Assembly: GCF_014696825.1 (NCBI RefSeq)
Contig: NZ_JACJQU010000005.1
Location: 1 to 64,000 of the forward strand
DNA: 64,000 nt
From: Anabaena sphaerica FACHB-251
GTDB lineage: Bacteria; Cyanobacteriota; Cyanobacteriia; Cyanobacteriales; Nostocaceae
Reading direction: 5' to 3'
Shown here: in pieces, positions 17,551 through 27,023 of the stretch
How the letters are laid out: every line of letters begins with the position of its first letter
How positions within the stretch are numbered: the stretch's first letter is position 1
Position numbers and translations under genes: made by a program
The notes under the pieces: model-generated
Database searches by the model: none
Told to the model about the DNA's origin: nothing
What the model saw: the letters and a program-made list of their open reading frames with translations, nothing else

Positions 17551-17586
17551 GGTGGGTTAGTTATAAATTTTAGCTAACCCACTTTT
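17551..17586. terminator. Terminator hairpin between leuA and the DUF29 gene
   Basis: GTGGGTTAG (17552-17560) pairs with CTAACCCAC (17574-17582), followed by TTTT on the plus strand and preceded by AAAA, so it can serve both convergent genes. It overlaps the last codons of the DUF29 gene. Confidence 0.75.
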
Positions 17587-17999
17587 AGCAATTCCAAAGC
17601 ATGAGTTAATATTTCTTGTTCTTGTACCATAGCTGCTAATTCTTCAGTTTCATAACATCCTTCATAAGCTTCTAAAGCTGCTCTTTTCAGTGCTACTTGA
17701 TATCCTTGTTGGAGAATTTCCATTAATTCTGTTTGATTCAAGTAAACACCTCCAGATTTGCGGCGTTTATTAATTTTATTGATTTCCCGCACTGCATTTT
17801 CAATAGATATTTCCCAAGAACGGGTAGAACGTTTTTCGGCTTTTTGTTTGATTAAATGGATGAGTAGAATTACGCCATAACTATCAATTTTATTGATTTT
17901 ATCACTGAGGCTCATTTCTTCTAATTCATCCACTAACAGTAAAGCTTCAGGAATTTTACCCTGTTCTAGAAGTTGTCTGAGTTCGAGTAGTTCTTCCAT
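17574..17999 (-). CDS. DUF29 family protein
   Basis: 141 residues, helical, matching the cyanobacterial DUF29 pattern (SYGVILLIHLIKQKAEKRSTRSWEISIENAVREI, then a C-terminal amphipathic helix). The family is widespread and multicopy in Nostocales with unknown function. The start ATG at 17999 is the first in frame. Confidence 0.75.
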   Translation of the reverse strand: MEELLELRQLLEQGKIPEALLLVDELEEMSLSDKINKIDSYGVILLIHLIKQKAEKRSTRSWEISIENAVREINKINKRRKSGGVYLNQTELMEILQQGYQVALKRAALEAYEGCYETEELAAMVQEQEILTHALELLKVG

Positions 18000-18098
18000 G
18001 TTATATTTTGTGCTTCATGAAAAACATTTATTTTGGTTTTATCTAATATTTCTGCTTACTGCTATCTCAATTTTAAACTAAAAACTTTCCCAAAGAAA

Positions 18099-18127
18099 AA
18101 CCCCTACATCAGTTAATTTAGTAGAGG
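18099..18127 (-). terminator. Terminator downstream of the two-helix membrane protein gene
   Basis: On the minus strand, CCTCTAC, 15 nt, GTAGGGG, then TTTTTC. One stem mismatch. It is placed 24 nt after the stop codon at 18151. Confidence 0.5.
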
Positions 18128-18150
18128 TTGTTCACTATTTTTAATTATCT

Positions 18151-18564
18151 TTAATCATCTTTCTTAGCTTTATCCCGTGTTAGCAACATATAGCCACTAA
18201 ATGCACTTCCTAACAGCGTTGCTTGTGGTGTGATTACAATCGGAATAATGTCTTTAACAAAACTCCTCACGCTATCGGATTTGTCCAAAGCAATGTAGGA
18301 TATAGAAATCAGAGCAACTAAGCTGGACGCAAATATCCCGGCCAGGAAAAACAGTAGTCTGGCTTTGTTGTCTTCTTTTTTGTGAGCTAACACAAGTTTG
18401 AGGAATGCTTCCTCGCCTATTTCTCGTGAAACAGGTTCATCACCTACTGTACTTACTACCACTAACTCATCAGGAAGTAGAGAAGTATTTTTATTATCTT
18501 GAGTATCAACAGGTGTTAACACTTGGTTAGCAGGTGCTTGTTTTTCGAGATTGTTAACAGTCAT
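18151..18564 (-). CDS. Small membrane protein, unknown function
   Basis: 137 residues. The polar N-terminal half (about 1-75) is followed by a transmembrane helix (LLFFLAGIFASSLVALISISYIAL) and a second, weaker one (ITPQATLLGSAFSGYMLL). The N-terminus is predicted cytoplasmic. I do not recognise a family. It is 57 nt downstream of a ribbon-helix-helix gene on the same strand and may form an operon with it. Confidence 0.65.
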   Translation of the reverse strand: MTVNNLEKQAPANQVLTPVDTQDNKNTSLLPDELVVVSTVGDEPVSREIGEEAFLKLVLAHKKEDNKARLLFFLAGIFASSLVALISISYIALDKSDSVRSFVKDIIPIVITPQATLLGSAFSGYMLLTRDKAKKDD

Positions 18565-18621
18565 TTTATGGCTCTCAGGTATAGCTAAATGGGTTTTACT
18601 CTCCCCACATCTACCCTGTGC

Positions 18622-18936
18622 TTACCTGAAAATCACCTCCCTAATCTTCTCATTAGGTTTCTGAAGCAGAATCTGAGATCCATTTTTTCTTTCTTTCAGA
18701 AAATAGGCTTCAGTCGCTATAGCTTTTCTAAGAGCTTCGCTTTTAGATATACCTTGCGTTTCGGCTAGGTATTGCAGTAGCTCGGCAGCTTCATCAGTCA
18801 TTAAAACTGATATTCGCTTTCCAGAGGTAGAGTTGGGAGAGTCTTGCACACTGGGGCTTTGGTTTTCTCCTGAAACGACTGAATCCTGCCCCGTGTCTAA
18901 TTTTTTGCCTTGTAGCGTGAAATTTGTGGTACCCAT
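18622..18936 (-). CDS. Ribbon-helix-helix (CopG-like) DNA-binding protein
   Basis: 104 residues from the ATG at 18936, which has a good AAGGA Shine-Dalgarno; an upstream ATG at 19008 lies inside the MITE edge and is unlikely. The middle region RISVLMTDEAAELLQYLAETQGISKSEALRKAIATE has the beta-strand plus two-helix layout of RHH regulators. Probably a small repressor; the targets are unknown. The following membrane protein gene may be in its operon. Confidence 0.7.
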   Translation of the reverse strand: MGTTNFTLQGKKLDTGQDSVVSGENQSPSVQDSPNSTSGKRISVLMTDEAAELLQYLAETQGISKSEALRKAIATEAYFLKERKNGSQILLQKPNEKIREVIFR

Positions 18937-18979
18937 GTTTTCCTTCCAAGAAGTCACTGAAATAAGAGAAATATATATT

Positions 18980-19124
18980 GATACCAATTCAATAACAGAA
19001 TGTGACAAATCTGTAGGTTGGGTTGAACAAAGTGAAACCCAACGTATACATAGGGTTTTGAAATTTTGGTTTTCATTCCTTAACCCAACCTACATCTGTC
19101 ATATTCTCTTATTGAATTGATATC
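18980..19124. mobile_element. MITE, 145 bp, with about 43-bp imperfect terminal inverted repeats
   Basis: The left end GATACCAATTCAATAACAGA and the complement of the right end, GATATCAATTCAATAAGAGA, match over about 43 bp and both run inward to GTAGGTTGGGTT. The non-coding centre would fold into one long hairpin. It lies upstream of the RHH gene and touches its possible promoter region. Confidence 0.8.
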
Positions 19125-19399
19125 ACCTATTATATGTCATTTTTATGTTTTTGGGTAATACTAAAATAATATTTATTGCATACCAAATTACTACTAGGAT
19201 ATGTATTAGATATGCCGATTAAACACAGATAAGCGTATATGATATAGGTTGATAAGATTTCTATCTAAAAATGTTATTTTTTCAGTGACGATAGAAAACA
19301 CCAAAAGCATTGCGGATAAAGGGTTATACCCTTCTGCACCCTACAAAACCACATTCAGCAATCAACTCAACTTATAGAAAACTCGGACAAGGTGTATTA

Positions 19400-19951
19400 G
19401 TGCGTTTACAAATTCAATTAAATCGAGGTATAGACAACTCACCTGTTAACGCTAATATTGTTGAATTGTCTCAAAAGCACATTGATGATTATGAAAACTT
19501 ATGGCGCGAACAATTGCGGGTTGTTCAAGCAGAAGATAAATTTTGGGACTGGTTGTTTAAACTGGGATATATTACCAAACAAGACAACGAAGAAGGTTAT
19601 GCACTTGAATGTGAAGATTATACTCAAGGGTTAATGATGGTAGAAACCCAACTGCATGGATCACGCTTGGCAATGGGACAAAAATTAGTATATATCCAAT
19701 ACATTACCTCTGCACCTTGGAATCGTAAAGAAATCCAACGTCCACCACGATACAAAGGTGTAGGTACTGCATTATTGAGATATGCACGACTCAGAAGTGT
19801 AGAGTTAGGTTATGGTGGAAGAATTGGGCTGCATTCACTTCCAGCTGCGGAACGATTTTATGAAAACCAAAATATGCTCAATCTTGGTATTGATGAAGAA
19901 TACGATAATCTTACCTACTTTGAATATGGTATGTTACGACTACAAAAATGA
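19400..19951 (+). CDS. GNAT-type acetyltransferase-like protein
   Basis: 184 residues from a GTG at 19400 preceded by AAGG; the frame stays open to a TTG at 19310 without a ribosome binding site. The C-terminal half shows the acetyl-CoA-binding motif RPPRYKGVGTALLRYARLRSVELGYGG, then GLHSLPAAERFYE, typical of GNAT proteins. The substrate is unknown. A short frame from a GTG at 19285 ends at about 19377 and could be a shifted N-terminus, so the start is uncertain. It overlaps the next gene by ATGA. Confidence 0.7.
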   Translation: MRLQIQLNRGIDNSPVNANIVELSQKHIDDYENLWREQLRVVQAEDKFWDWLFKLGYITKQDNEEGYALECEDYTQGLMMVETQLHGSRLAMGQKLVYIQYITSAPWNRKEIQRPPRYKGVGTALLRYARLRSVELGYGGRIGLHSLPAAERFYENQNMLNLGIDEEYDNLTYFEYGMLRLQK

Positions 19952-19965
19952 TGCAGGGAGTAATT

Positions 19966-20430
19966 ATGAATAATAACCAAAATGTAGCAGCAGCTATTGA
20001 TTTACTTTTTAACCCAGCATCCCTTCAAGTAGCAATTCAAATTGAAGATGAAACCGACTGCGACGTGACAGCAGGTTTAGATTGGGGTTTAGCAATTCCC
20101 GCTTTGTTACAAAATCCTGGAATGTTCGCAAGAATGACACAGTTGCGCGTATCACTCAACCGAGAACTGCGGTTACTCCTAAAAGAATGGAATTTGGGTA
20201 TAGGGGAAAAAACAGCTTTAGAAGTAGCACAAAAACGATTAATTCAAAGATTACAATTACCTGAACCTGCGGCTTTATCAGCACTGCAAGAAATTCTTAA
20301 GCAAGATGAATTATATAATGTTGAAGAATTTATATCTAATCGGTATGTATTAAAGTCGCTTTTAACTATTTTACTATTAGATAGTGATTGGGAAAAAATA
20401 GCTGTGGCTGCTGCAAATTCAGTACGATAG
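19966..20430 (+). CDS. Hypothetical protein, partner of the GNAT gene
   Basis: 154 residues from the ATG at 19966, which has GGGAG upstream; two in-frame ATGs at 19948 overlap the GNAT stop codon. It is predominantly helical and acidic near the N-terminus (IEDETDCDVTAGLDWG). I recognise no family. The tight coupling suggests it works with the acetyltransferase, as its substrate or regulator; this is inference only. Confidence 0.65.
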   Translation: MNNNQNVAAAIDLLFNPASLQVAIQIEDETDCDVTAGLDWGLAIPALLQNPGMFARMTQLRVSLNRELRLLLKEWNLGIGEKTALEVAQKRLIQRLQLPEPAALSALQEILKQDELYNVEEFISNRYVLKSLLTILLLDSDWEKIAVAAANSVR

Positions 20431-20492
20431 CAGGTAATTTATCAAATAGGCATTAATCAAATTTCTGCATAAAACTTTTTTCATTATTTAAC

Positions 20493-21938
20493 ATGAATCA
20501 ACCCAATAATACATCATTAACCGAAATCCGCACCGCATTAAAACAAATCTGGGGATATGAAGATTTTCGTCCACCACAGGGAGAAATTGTCAGAACTTTA
20601 TTATCCCAAAAAGACGCATTAATTATTATGCCCACAGGAGGGGGAAAATCAATTTGTTTTCAACTTCCTGCACTATTAAAAACCGGATTAACTTTAGTAA
20701 TTTCTCCCTTGGTTGCATTGATGGAAAACCAAGTAGAAGAACTCAAACAACGAAATCAAAAAGCAGCACTTTTACATAGTGAATTACCAACTTCTCAACG
20801 TCGTGCAACTTTGCAAGCTTTAGAAAAACAACAATTAAGATTATTATATTTATCACCAGAAACTTTATTAAGTTCTCCAGTGTGGGAAAGATTATCTCAT
20901 CCCCAATTACAAATCAATGGAATTATCCTTGATGAAGCTCATTGTTTAGTACAATGGGGTGATACATTTCGTCCAGCTTATCGACGTTTGGGAGCAGTTC
21001 GTCCAGCGTTATTAAAATCAAAACCACCAGGTACAAAAATTAGTATAGCTGCTTTTACAGCCACTGCTGATCCTTCAGCACAAAAGATAATTGCTGATGT
21101 TTTACAATTACAAAAACCTGATAGTTATAAACTCAATCCTTACCGTAATAATTTACATCTTAGTGTTAAAATTGCTTGGACTCCAAAAGGCAGAAAACAA
21201 CAATTATTAAAGTTTATTCAAAATCACCAAAATCAAGCAGGGTTGATTTATGTGAGAACCCGAAAAGATAGTGAAGAATTAGCAGCATTGTTAACAGAAT
21301 TAGGGTATAATACTGCTAGTTATCATGCGGGTTTAGGTGCAACAGAAAGACGCGCAGTAGAAGCTAGTTGGTTAAATGGAAAAATGCCGTTTGTAGTTTG
21401 TACCTGTGCTTTTGGAATGGGGATAAATAAAAGTAATGTTAGATGGGTGATTCATTTTCATGCACCACATTTATTATCGGAATATGTGCAGGAAATTGGA
21501 CGTGCGGGAAGAGATGGAAAACCAGCGGAAGCATTAACTTTAATTAGTGAACCGACGGGATTTTTAGATGCTGAAGATAAGCAAAGACAGCAGTTTTTTG
21601 AACAACAAATGTTTAACCAACAACAAAAAGCCCAACAATTAGCGAAAAAGTTACCAAAACAGGGAGAAGTAACATCTGTAATTAAACAATTTCCTGATGG
21701 TGCAACGGCGCTTTCTTTACTTCATAGTAGTGGACAATTGCAATGGCTTGATCCTTTTCATTATGCGATTTCTGCAAAGTCGGTAAATCAGCCAAAAATG
21801 CAATTACAAGCTGCTAAACAAATGGGTGAATATCTGAATACTAAAAAGTGTCGTTGGCAGTTTTTGTTAAATGCTTTTGGTTTTGGTAAAGAAGCTGAAA
21901 ATTGGCGTTGTGGACATTGTGATAATTGTCGAATTTGA
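20493..21938 (+). CDS. recQ: ATP-dependent DNA helicase RecQ (short form)
   Basis: 481 residues. The helicase core has motif I MPTGGGKS (about 46), DEAH (about 146), FTATADPSAQKII, GLIYVRTRKDSEEL, and motif VI QEIGRAGRDGKP. The C-terminal CRWQFLLNAFGFG...CGHCDNC is the RecQ zinc-binding cysteine set. It ends right there, without the winged-helix/HRDC extension of long RecQ proteins, a form common in cyanobacteria. It unwinds DNA during recombination repair. Confidence 0.92.
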   Translation: MNQPNNTSLTEIRTALKQIWGYEDFRPPQGEIVRTLLSQKDALIIMPTGGGKSICFQLPALLKTGLTLVISPLVALMENQVEELKQRNQKAALLHSELPTSQRRATLQALEKQQLRLLYLSPETLLSSPVWERLSHPQLQINGIILDEAHCLVQWGDTFRPAYRRLGAVRPALLKSKPPGTKISIAAFTATADPSAQKIIADVLQLQKPDSYKLNPYRNNLHLSVKIAWTPKGRKQQLLKFIQNHQNQAGLIYVRTRKDSEELAALLTELGYNTASYHAGLGATERRAVEASWLNGKMPFVVCTCAFGMGINKSNVRWVIHFHAPHLLSEYVQEIGRAGRDGKPAEALTLISEPTGFLDAEDKQRQQFFEQQMFNQQQKAQQLAKKLPKQGEVTSVIKQFPDGATALSLLHSSGQLQWLDPFHYAISAKSVNQPKMQLQAAKQMGEYLNTKKCRWQFLLNAFGFGKEAENWRCGHCDNCRI

Positions 21939-21945
21939 TTTGTGT

Positions 21946-21973
21946 GTACATTGTACGCCTAAAATGCTATAAT
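21946..21973 (+). promoter_or_regulatory. Inverted repeat and TATAAT box before the TacAT-like pair
   Basis: GTACATTGTAC (21946-21956) is a near-perfect palindrome just upstream of a TATAAT box (21968-21973). Autorepression by antitoxin-toxin complexes at such palindromes is usual for RHH-GNAT modules. The -35 spacing is not ideal. Confidence 0.45.
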
Positions 21974-22004
21974 CTGAATTTAGGATGTTCGCTAAATCGC
22001 CAAG

Positions 22005-22289
22005 ATGTTGGAAACCACTTCACCCAAAGACAGTAGAGTTGATTTGAGGGTTACACAAGAGCAAAAAGAACTCTTAGAACAAGCCGCAGCCCTTAAAGGA
22101 GTTTCCTTGAGTGCTTATACCCTTTCTTATTTGCTTCCCATTGCTAGACAAGAAATAGATGCCCATGAAAGGCTGGTTTTATCAAGTCGGGATAGGGACT
22201 TATTTATGTCTATCATGGAAAATCCCCCAGAACTCAAGGGAAAACTAAAAAGCACTCTGAAAAAGTTTAGGGATAAATATGACAAATAG
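22005..22289 (+). CDS. TacA-like (DUF1778) antitoxin
   Basis: 94 residues. The N-terminal RHH motif (DSRVDLRVTQEQKELLEQAAALKGVSLSAYTL) and the C-terminal toxin-wrapping tail (LSSRDRDLFMSIMENPPELKGKLK) match DUF1778 antitoxins. Its 3' end overlaps the GNAT toxin gene by 11 nt, the standard arrangement. Expected to neutralise the toxin and repress the operon. Confidence 0.85.
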   Translation: MLETTSPKDSRVDLRVTQEQKELLEQAAALKGVSLSAYTLSYLLPIARQEIDAHERLVLSSRDRDLFMSIMENPPELKGKLKSTLKKFRDKYDK

Positions 22290-22800
22290 TGAAGGGAGAT
22301 GGAATTTTTTACCTATTGAGAAGAAATATAAAAAGGATTCCTTTGACTGTGGTTATAAAGTTCTCAATGATTACCTAAAAAAATATGCTCGACAAAACCA
22401 TCAAAAAGGCATTGCTAAAACCTTTGTTGCTCTGAGAGAATCAGGTGGAATCAAAGTTGATGGTTACTATACACTTAGCGCGAGTATTATTGAGTATGAG
22501 TCTTTGCCTGAATCTTACCAAAAAAGGATGCCTGCTTATCCGATTCCTGCTACTTTAATTGGTAAATTGGCTGTGGATAATTCTGTAAAGGGACAAGGTT
22601 TAGGGGGAGAACTTTTAGCCGATGCGTTATATCGAATTGTTCGCGCTGCTCAAGAAATTGGTATTTTTGCAGTGAGAGTTGATGCTATAGATTTACAAGC
22701 TAAGGAATTTTATCTTAAACATGAGTTTATTCCTTTTTTAGATCGGGCATTATCTCTTTTTTTACCTGTAGAAACAATTGCTAAAGAGTTTGATTATTAA
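22279..22800 (+). CDS. TacT/AtaT-like GNAT toxin (tRNA acetyltransferase)
   Basis: 173 residues. The GNAT fold with the toxin-family hallmarks FDCGYKVLNDYLKKYARQNHQKGIAKTFVA, LIGKLAVDNSVKGQGLGGELLADAL and the C-terminal FYLKHEFIPFLD. Family members acetylate charged tRNAs and block translation; which tRNA is unknown here. It follows its DUF1778 antitoxin with overlapping frames. Confidence 0.85.
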   Translation: MTNSEGRWNFLPIEKKYKKDSFDCGYKVLNDYLKKYARQNHQKGIAKTFVALRESGGIKVDGYYTLSASIIEYESLPESYQKRMPAYPIPATLIGKLAVDNSVKGQGLGGELLADALYRIVRAAQEIGIFAVRVDAIDLQAKEFYLKHEFIPFLDRALSLFLPVETIAKEFDY

Positions 22801-22816
22801 ATTTAAAATATAATTA

Positions 22817-23290
22817 TTATTCCGTAATTTCATGCTTTTTACCCTTAAATTCCTCAAATATGGCGCGATGGGACGAATAACCAAATTCATCATCACGCTC
22901 TGTGTATTGTTGAATCCAACTGTTTAAAAAATCAAAAGTTTCTGCTTGTGCTTGCGGTGATTTAAATTTGTGCGGTTCCCAAGGGCGATTTTGGTTATTT
23001 TCAAGACATTGAACAATACCGGGATTGAGAAAATAGATTTCAGAGGCAAATTCAACAGCAATTTTAATTAGCGTACTGTAACAACCTTCAATTATCCAAG
23101 CAGTATTATTTTCTATGAAATCTCGCAGATCATTAGCCACATCTTCCTGATCACGTCTGATGGCAATTTGATTTGGTTCCCAGACAATAGTATCCAAATC
23201 AAGAATAGGAATATTTAACTCTTCTGCCAATTTCTTGGCAAGCGTGCTTTTTCCAGAACCAGAATTACCAAATATTATAATTCTATACAT
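22817..23290 (-). CDS. P-loop kinase-like NTPase
   Basis: 157 residues. The N-terminal Walker A GNSGSGKSTLAKKLAEELNIPILDLD resembles adenylate/shikimate kinases and so-called topology modulation proteins. WIIEGCYSTLI sits where those proteins bind the second substrate. The true substrate is unknown. It is convergent with the GNAT toxin gene (16 bp gap) and 59 bp downstream of pheS on the same strand. Confidence 0.75.
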   Translation of the reverse strand: MYRIIIFGNSGSGKSTLAKKLAEELNIPILDLDTIVWEPNQIAIRRDQEDVANDLRDFIENNTAWIIEGCYSTLIKIAVEFASEIYFLNPGIVQCLENNQNRPWEPHKFKSPQAQAETFDFLNSWIQQYTERDDEFGYSSHRAIFEEFKGKKHEITE

Positions 23291-23349
23291 TGTCTTGTCA
23301 TCTGTGGTCTATTTAAAATTATCAAGAGCGGGGAAACCCCGCCCCTACA

Positions 23350-24342
23350 TTAAAACTGCTGTAAAAAGCGCAAATCGCTATTATACAAACGGCGAATATC
23401 ATCTATTTGATGTAAAACCATCGCAAAACGTTCTACACCAAAACCGGCTGCAAAACCACTATAAATCTCTGGATCATAACCCACAGATTTAAGTACATTT
23501 GGGTCAACCATACCGCAACCCATCACCTCTAACCAGCGTCCATTCCACTGTAAATCTACCTCAGCAGAAGGTTCAGTAAAAGGAAAATAACTAGCGCGGA
23601 AACGAATTGGTAAATCACCAAACATCGCTTGCAAAAATATCTTCACAGTACCTTTCAAATCTGTAAAAGTTAGCCCCTCATCAACAGCTAACAATTCAAT
23701 TTGATGGAAAACAGCCGAGTGAGTTGCATCTACATCATCTCTTCGGTAAACTCGACCAGGAGCGACAATTTTAATCGGTGGTTCTTCTTTCTCCATGTAG
23801 CGAATTTGCACCGAGGAGGTATGAGTCCGCAGCAAATTACCATCTGGTAAATAGAAAGTATCCTGCATATCACGGGCTGGATGGTCTTGAGGAGTGTTAA
23901 GAGCCTCAAAATTGTAGTAATCTGTTTCCATCTCTGACCCTTGTGCTACGGTGTAGCCCATACCGACAAAGATATCTAAAGCTTGATCAATGATACCATT
24001 GAGGGGATGAATACGACCTTGGGGGCGATAAATACCCGGCATTGTCACATCTAAAGTTTCAGCCTCTAGCTGTGCTTGAATTTGAGCAGATTCTAAAGCG
24101 GTGCGTTGCTGGTCAAGACTGTTTTGTAAAGCTTCTTTAACTGTATTGGCGATCGCGCCAATTTTGGGACGTTCCTCCGCACTCATTTGTCCCATGCTGC
24201 GTAACAGCGCCCCTAATTGCCCTTTTTTGCCCAAATAGTTAACTCGCAGTTCTTCCAGGCGTTCCAGGGTATCAGCAGATGCGATCGCTGTTTCTCCTTC
24301 CTGCCGCAATGCTAAAAGTTGATCCTCTAAATTGCTAGTCAT
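23350..24342 (-). CDS. pheS: Phenylalanyl-tRNA synthetase alpha subunit
   Basis: 330 residues, normal length. N-terminal coiled coil (about 1-100) with [15 protein letters not shown], then the class II catalytic core: [62 protein letters not shown] and the motif 3 region [18 protein letters not shown]. It pairs with PheT encoded elsewhere; pheT is not in this window. Confidence 0.96.
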   Translation of the reverse strand: MTSNLEDQLLALRQEGETAIASADTLERLEELRVNYLGKKGQLGALLRSMGQMSAEERPKIGAIANTVKEALQNSLDQQRTALESAQIQAQLEAETLDVTMPGIYRPQGRIHPLNGIIDQALDIFVGMGYTVAQGSEMETDYYNFEALNTPQDHPARDMQDTFYLPDGNLLRTHTSSVQIRYMEKEEPPIKIVAPGRVYRRDDVDATHSAVFHQIELLAVDEGLTFTDLKGTVKIFLQAMFGDLPIRFRASYFPFTEPSAEVDLQWNGRWLEVMGCGMVDPNVLKSVGYDPEIYSGFAAGFGVERFAMVLHQIDDIRRLYNSDLRFLQQF

Positions 24343-24354
24343 TCGTTATTAGTT

Positions 24355-24625
24355 ATGAGTCAGGGGTCAGTAGTCAGTGGTTAGTGGTCAGTGGCAAAAT
24401 ACAAACAACCAACAACTGACGAAGGACAATTAACCTTAGCAATGTGCCATTAACGAGTCAACGGCAAAAGTTAAAACATCTCCTCTGTTTACCAGTTTAG
24501 AAGCTGATCAAGCATGACAAATGTTTTTCTTGCCTGTGTGACCAAAAACACTGACAACAGACTCAGAACTAATTATTAATGACCAATAACCACCAACTAA
24601 TGACCAAAGACTAATGACCAATGAC
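24355..24625. repeat. Degenerate GTCAGTGGT / GACCAATGAC short repeats
   Basis: The gap between divergent pheS and surE holds blocks of GGTCAGTAGTCAGTGG-like units (about 24365-24395) and complementary ACCAATAACCACC-like units (about 24575-24625), which could pair into a long imperfect stem. Confidence 0.6.
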
Positions 24626-24627
24626 AG

Positions 24628-25425
24628 ATGAAATTACTAATTAGCAACGATGACGGCATTTCCGCTTTGGGTATCCGCACCTTAGCCAACACCCTAGCCG
24701 AAGCAGGCCATGATGTGAGTGTAGTTTGTCCAGATCGAGAGCGATCGGCAACGGGACACGGATTAACACTACATCAACCAATTCGCGCTGAAATGGTTGA
24801 AGCCCTTTTTCATCCTGCTATCAATGCTTGGGCTTGTGACGGTACACCCTCCGATTGTGTAAAATTGGCTTTGTGGGCTTTACTAGATTCTCCTCCTGAC
24901 TTGGTATTATCTGGAATTAACCAAGGTGCCAATTTAGGGACAGAAATTCTTTACTCTGGAACTGTATCAGCCGCAATGGAAGGTATGATTGAAGGGATTC
25001 CCAGCATTGCCTTCAGTCTGACCAGTCATACTCACAAAGACTTTGAACCAGCTGCAAAATTTGCCAAACTCCTAGTTGACCACCTGGCAACAGAACCCAT
25101 ACCAGAGTTAATGTTACTTAACGTCAACATTCCCCCGATTTCCTGGCAAGAAATTGCTGGTGTCACTCTTACCCGTCAGGGAGTGCGTCGTTATGTTGAT
25201 GTTTTCGACAAGCGAGTTGACCCCCGTGGAAAAACTTATTACTGGTTAACTGGAGAAGTTTTAGAAGATGTGGAACCACCGCCAGGGTTAAATGTACCCC
25301 CAAATATTCCCATCGACGTAGAAGTTATCCGTAAAAACTTCATCAGTATCACTCCTTTGCAATACAATCTTACTTATGCCAACGGACTGCATAAATTGTC
25401 TACATGGAAATTTAAATTCCCGTAA
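24628..25425 (+). CDS. surE: 5'-nucleotidase SurE
   Basis: 265 residues with the SurE signature [46 protein letters not shown] and [25 protein letters not shown]. The metal-dependent family dephosphorylates 5'- and 3'-nucleotides and short polyphosphates in stationary phase or stress. The start codon directly follows ACAG; no strong ribosome binding site is seen. Confidence 0.95.
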   Translation: MKLLISNDDGISALGIRTLANTLAEAGHDVSVVCPDRERSATGHGLTLHQPIRAEMVEALFHPAINAWACDGTPSDCVKLALWALLDSPPDLVLSGINQGANLGTEILYSGTVSAAMEGMIEGIPSIAFSLTSHTHKDFEPAAKFAKLLVDHLATEPIPELMLLNVNIPPISWQEIAGVTLTRQGVRRYVDVFDKRVDPRGKTYYWLTGEVLEDVEPPPGLNVPPNIPIDVEVIRKNFISITPLQYNLTYANGLHKLSTWKFKFP

Positions 25426-25698
25426 ATTTTTCTGTATTTATTAAGACTTTAGTCTAAATTCAAACCATGTCCGCACAATTTACGCTATAAATTTAGGAGC
25501 TATATTGGGATAACTGAATACACATAAAATATGGTGCATTGTAGAGTTATACATCCCATTACTTCACACGGAATATAGTAAAGTATGCTTTTTTACTATT
25601 TTGCCTTTTATAATCAAGATGGTAAGACAGCATAAACTAGAAAAATAAGCAGCATTTTTTTTTGATTTATCGCCCGCTCAGTCCAGCAACCAACACCC

Positions 25699-26589
25699 AT
25701 GTCTAGGATAGAGAATCAATTTACAGTGCAGTTTTGGGGCGTTAGGGGTAGCATCCCCTGTCCAGGTCCACACACCGTCCGTTATGGAGGTAATACCCCT
25801 TGCGTTGCCATGCAAGTGGGCGGTAAACATTTGATTTTTGATTGTGGTACGGGAGTTCACGTTTTGGGACAATCTTTATTGTCCCAAATGCCTGTAGAGG
25901 GTCATATCTTCTTCACTCACTCCCACTGGGACCATATGCAGGGGTTTCCATTCTTTACCCCGGCTTTTATCAAAGGTAATAAATTTAATATCTACGGTGC
26001 GATCGCCCCGGATGGATCAACTATTGAGCAACGTCTCAATGATCAGATGCTTCATCCCAATTTTCCTGTACCCTTACAGATTATGCAGGCTAAATTGAGT
26101 TTTTACACTGTTGCAGCGGGGCAACCAATTCACATCGACGACATTATCATAGAAACGGCACATTTAAACCATCCAGGTGAAGCCGTAGGATATCGAGTTA
26201 ACTGGCGTGGTGGTTCTGCTGTCTACATCACCGATACAGAACATTTTCCCGATAGGTTGGATGAAAATATCCTGTGGCTATCACGCAATGCCGATATCTT
26301 GATTTACGATTCCACCTACACTGACGACGAATACTATTCAGCCAAATCACCAAAAATTGGTTGGGGACATTCTACTTGGCAAGAAGCTGTCAAAATAGCC
26401 CAAGCAGCCAACGTCAAAACCCTGGCAATTTACCACCATGATCCCGCCCACAACGATGATTTTTTAGATAATGTCGGCAAACAAGCCTATGAAAAATTTT
26501 CTGGTGCGATCATGGCACGGGAGGGATTAGTGCTTGAGGTTCCTGTCTTAGAGCCTGTATCCGAATCCTTTCCTGTCATTAAGACATAA
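25699..26589 (+). CDS. Metallo-beta-lactamase-fold hydrolase
   Basis: 296 residues. The metal site HSHWDHMQG and later histidines (AHLNHPGEAVGYR, TDTEH, YHHDPAH) define the MBL fold. The N-terminal FWGVRGSIPCPGPHTVRYGGNTPC is typical of the PhnP/RNase Z-like branch with phosphodiesterase activity. The substrate is not evident. Single gene; 270 bp of AT-rich sequence with nothing recognisable precede it. Confidence 0.85.
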   Translation: MSRIENQFTVQFWGVRGSIPCPGPHTVRYGGNTPCVAMQVGGKHLIFDCGTGVHVLGQSLLSQMPVEGHIFFTHSHWDHMQGFPFFTPAFIKGNKFNIYGAIAPDGSTIEQRLNDQMLHPNFPVPLQIMQAKLSFYTVAAGQPIHIDDIIIETAHLNHPGEAVGYRVNWRGGSAVYITDTEHFPDRLDENILWLSRNADILIYDSTYTDDEYYSAKSPKIGWGHSTWQEAVKIAQAANVKTLAIYHHDPAHNDDFLDNVGKQAYEKFSGAIMAREGLVLEVPVLEPVSESFPVIKT

Positions 26590-27023
26590 CAATCGTCCGT
26601 CTGGACACCGGAAAAAATGCGAATAAATCTACCGCAACGCAAAAGATAAAATTCCTCACTGCTTTCAAAGCATATAAATTTTTGGAGTAAGCGCCCGTGA
26701 AGTTGCGCTGATTATTTTAATTGTAGAGGTGTTTCCGGAAAAGTCTCTCAAGAAACATAAGTGACAAGTGTTTCTTTAACAGTTTCTAGCATCCCGGACT
26801 ATCTTCTAAAAGCCAGTGACTAGACATCTGTGATTTTAGATTAGATTGGTGATCAGAGAAGCTTACAGCGCCATAGCCTGTCTGTTGGTGAGGTGGAACT
26901 GGTAAATTAGCTTTTTAACTTTACCTGCTGACAAAAAAGCCTCTCTGAGCCTCTCAGAAGGCTGAAGGACTGAGGTTGGCAAACGCTGATAGCTACAATA
27001 AACCTAAAATCCCAAAATCCAAG
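26590..27023. other. Long leader before ribF with two adjacent hairpins
   Basis: No gene. Near the 3' end two hairpins follow each other: GGTAAATTA / TAACTTTACC (about 26901-26925), and AGCCT..CTGAG pairing with CTCAG.AGGCT (26938-26963). The FMN riboswitch consensus is not visible. It could be a structured leader or a small RNA; I cannot assign a family. Confidence 0.4.

Noticed and set aside
26590-27023. FMN riboswitch before ribF
   Set aside because: The conserved FMN element core (AGGAUAU and GGGGC blocks) could not be found; only two simple hairpins are visible.
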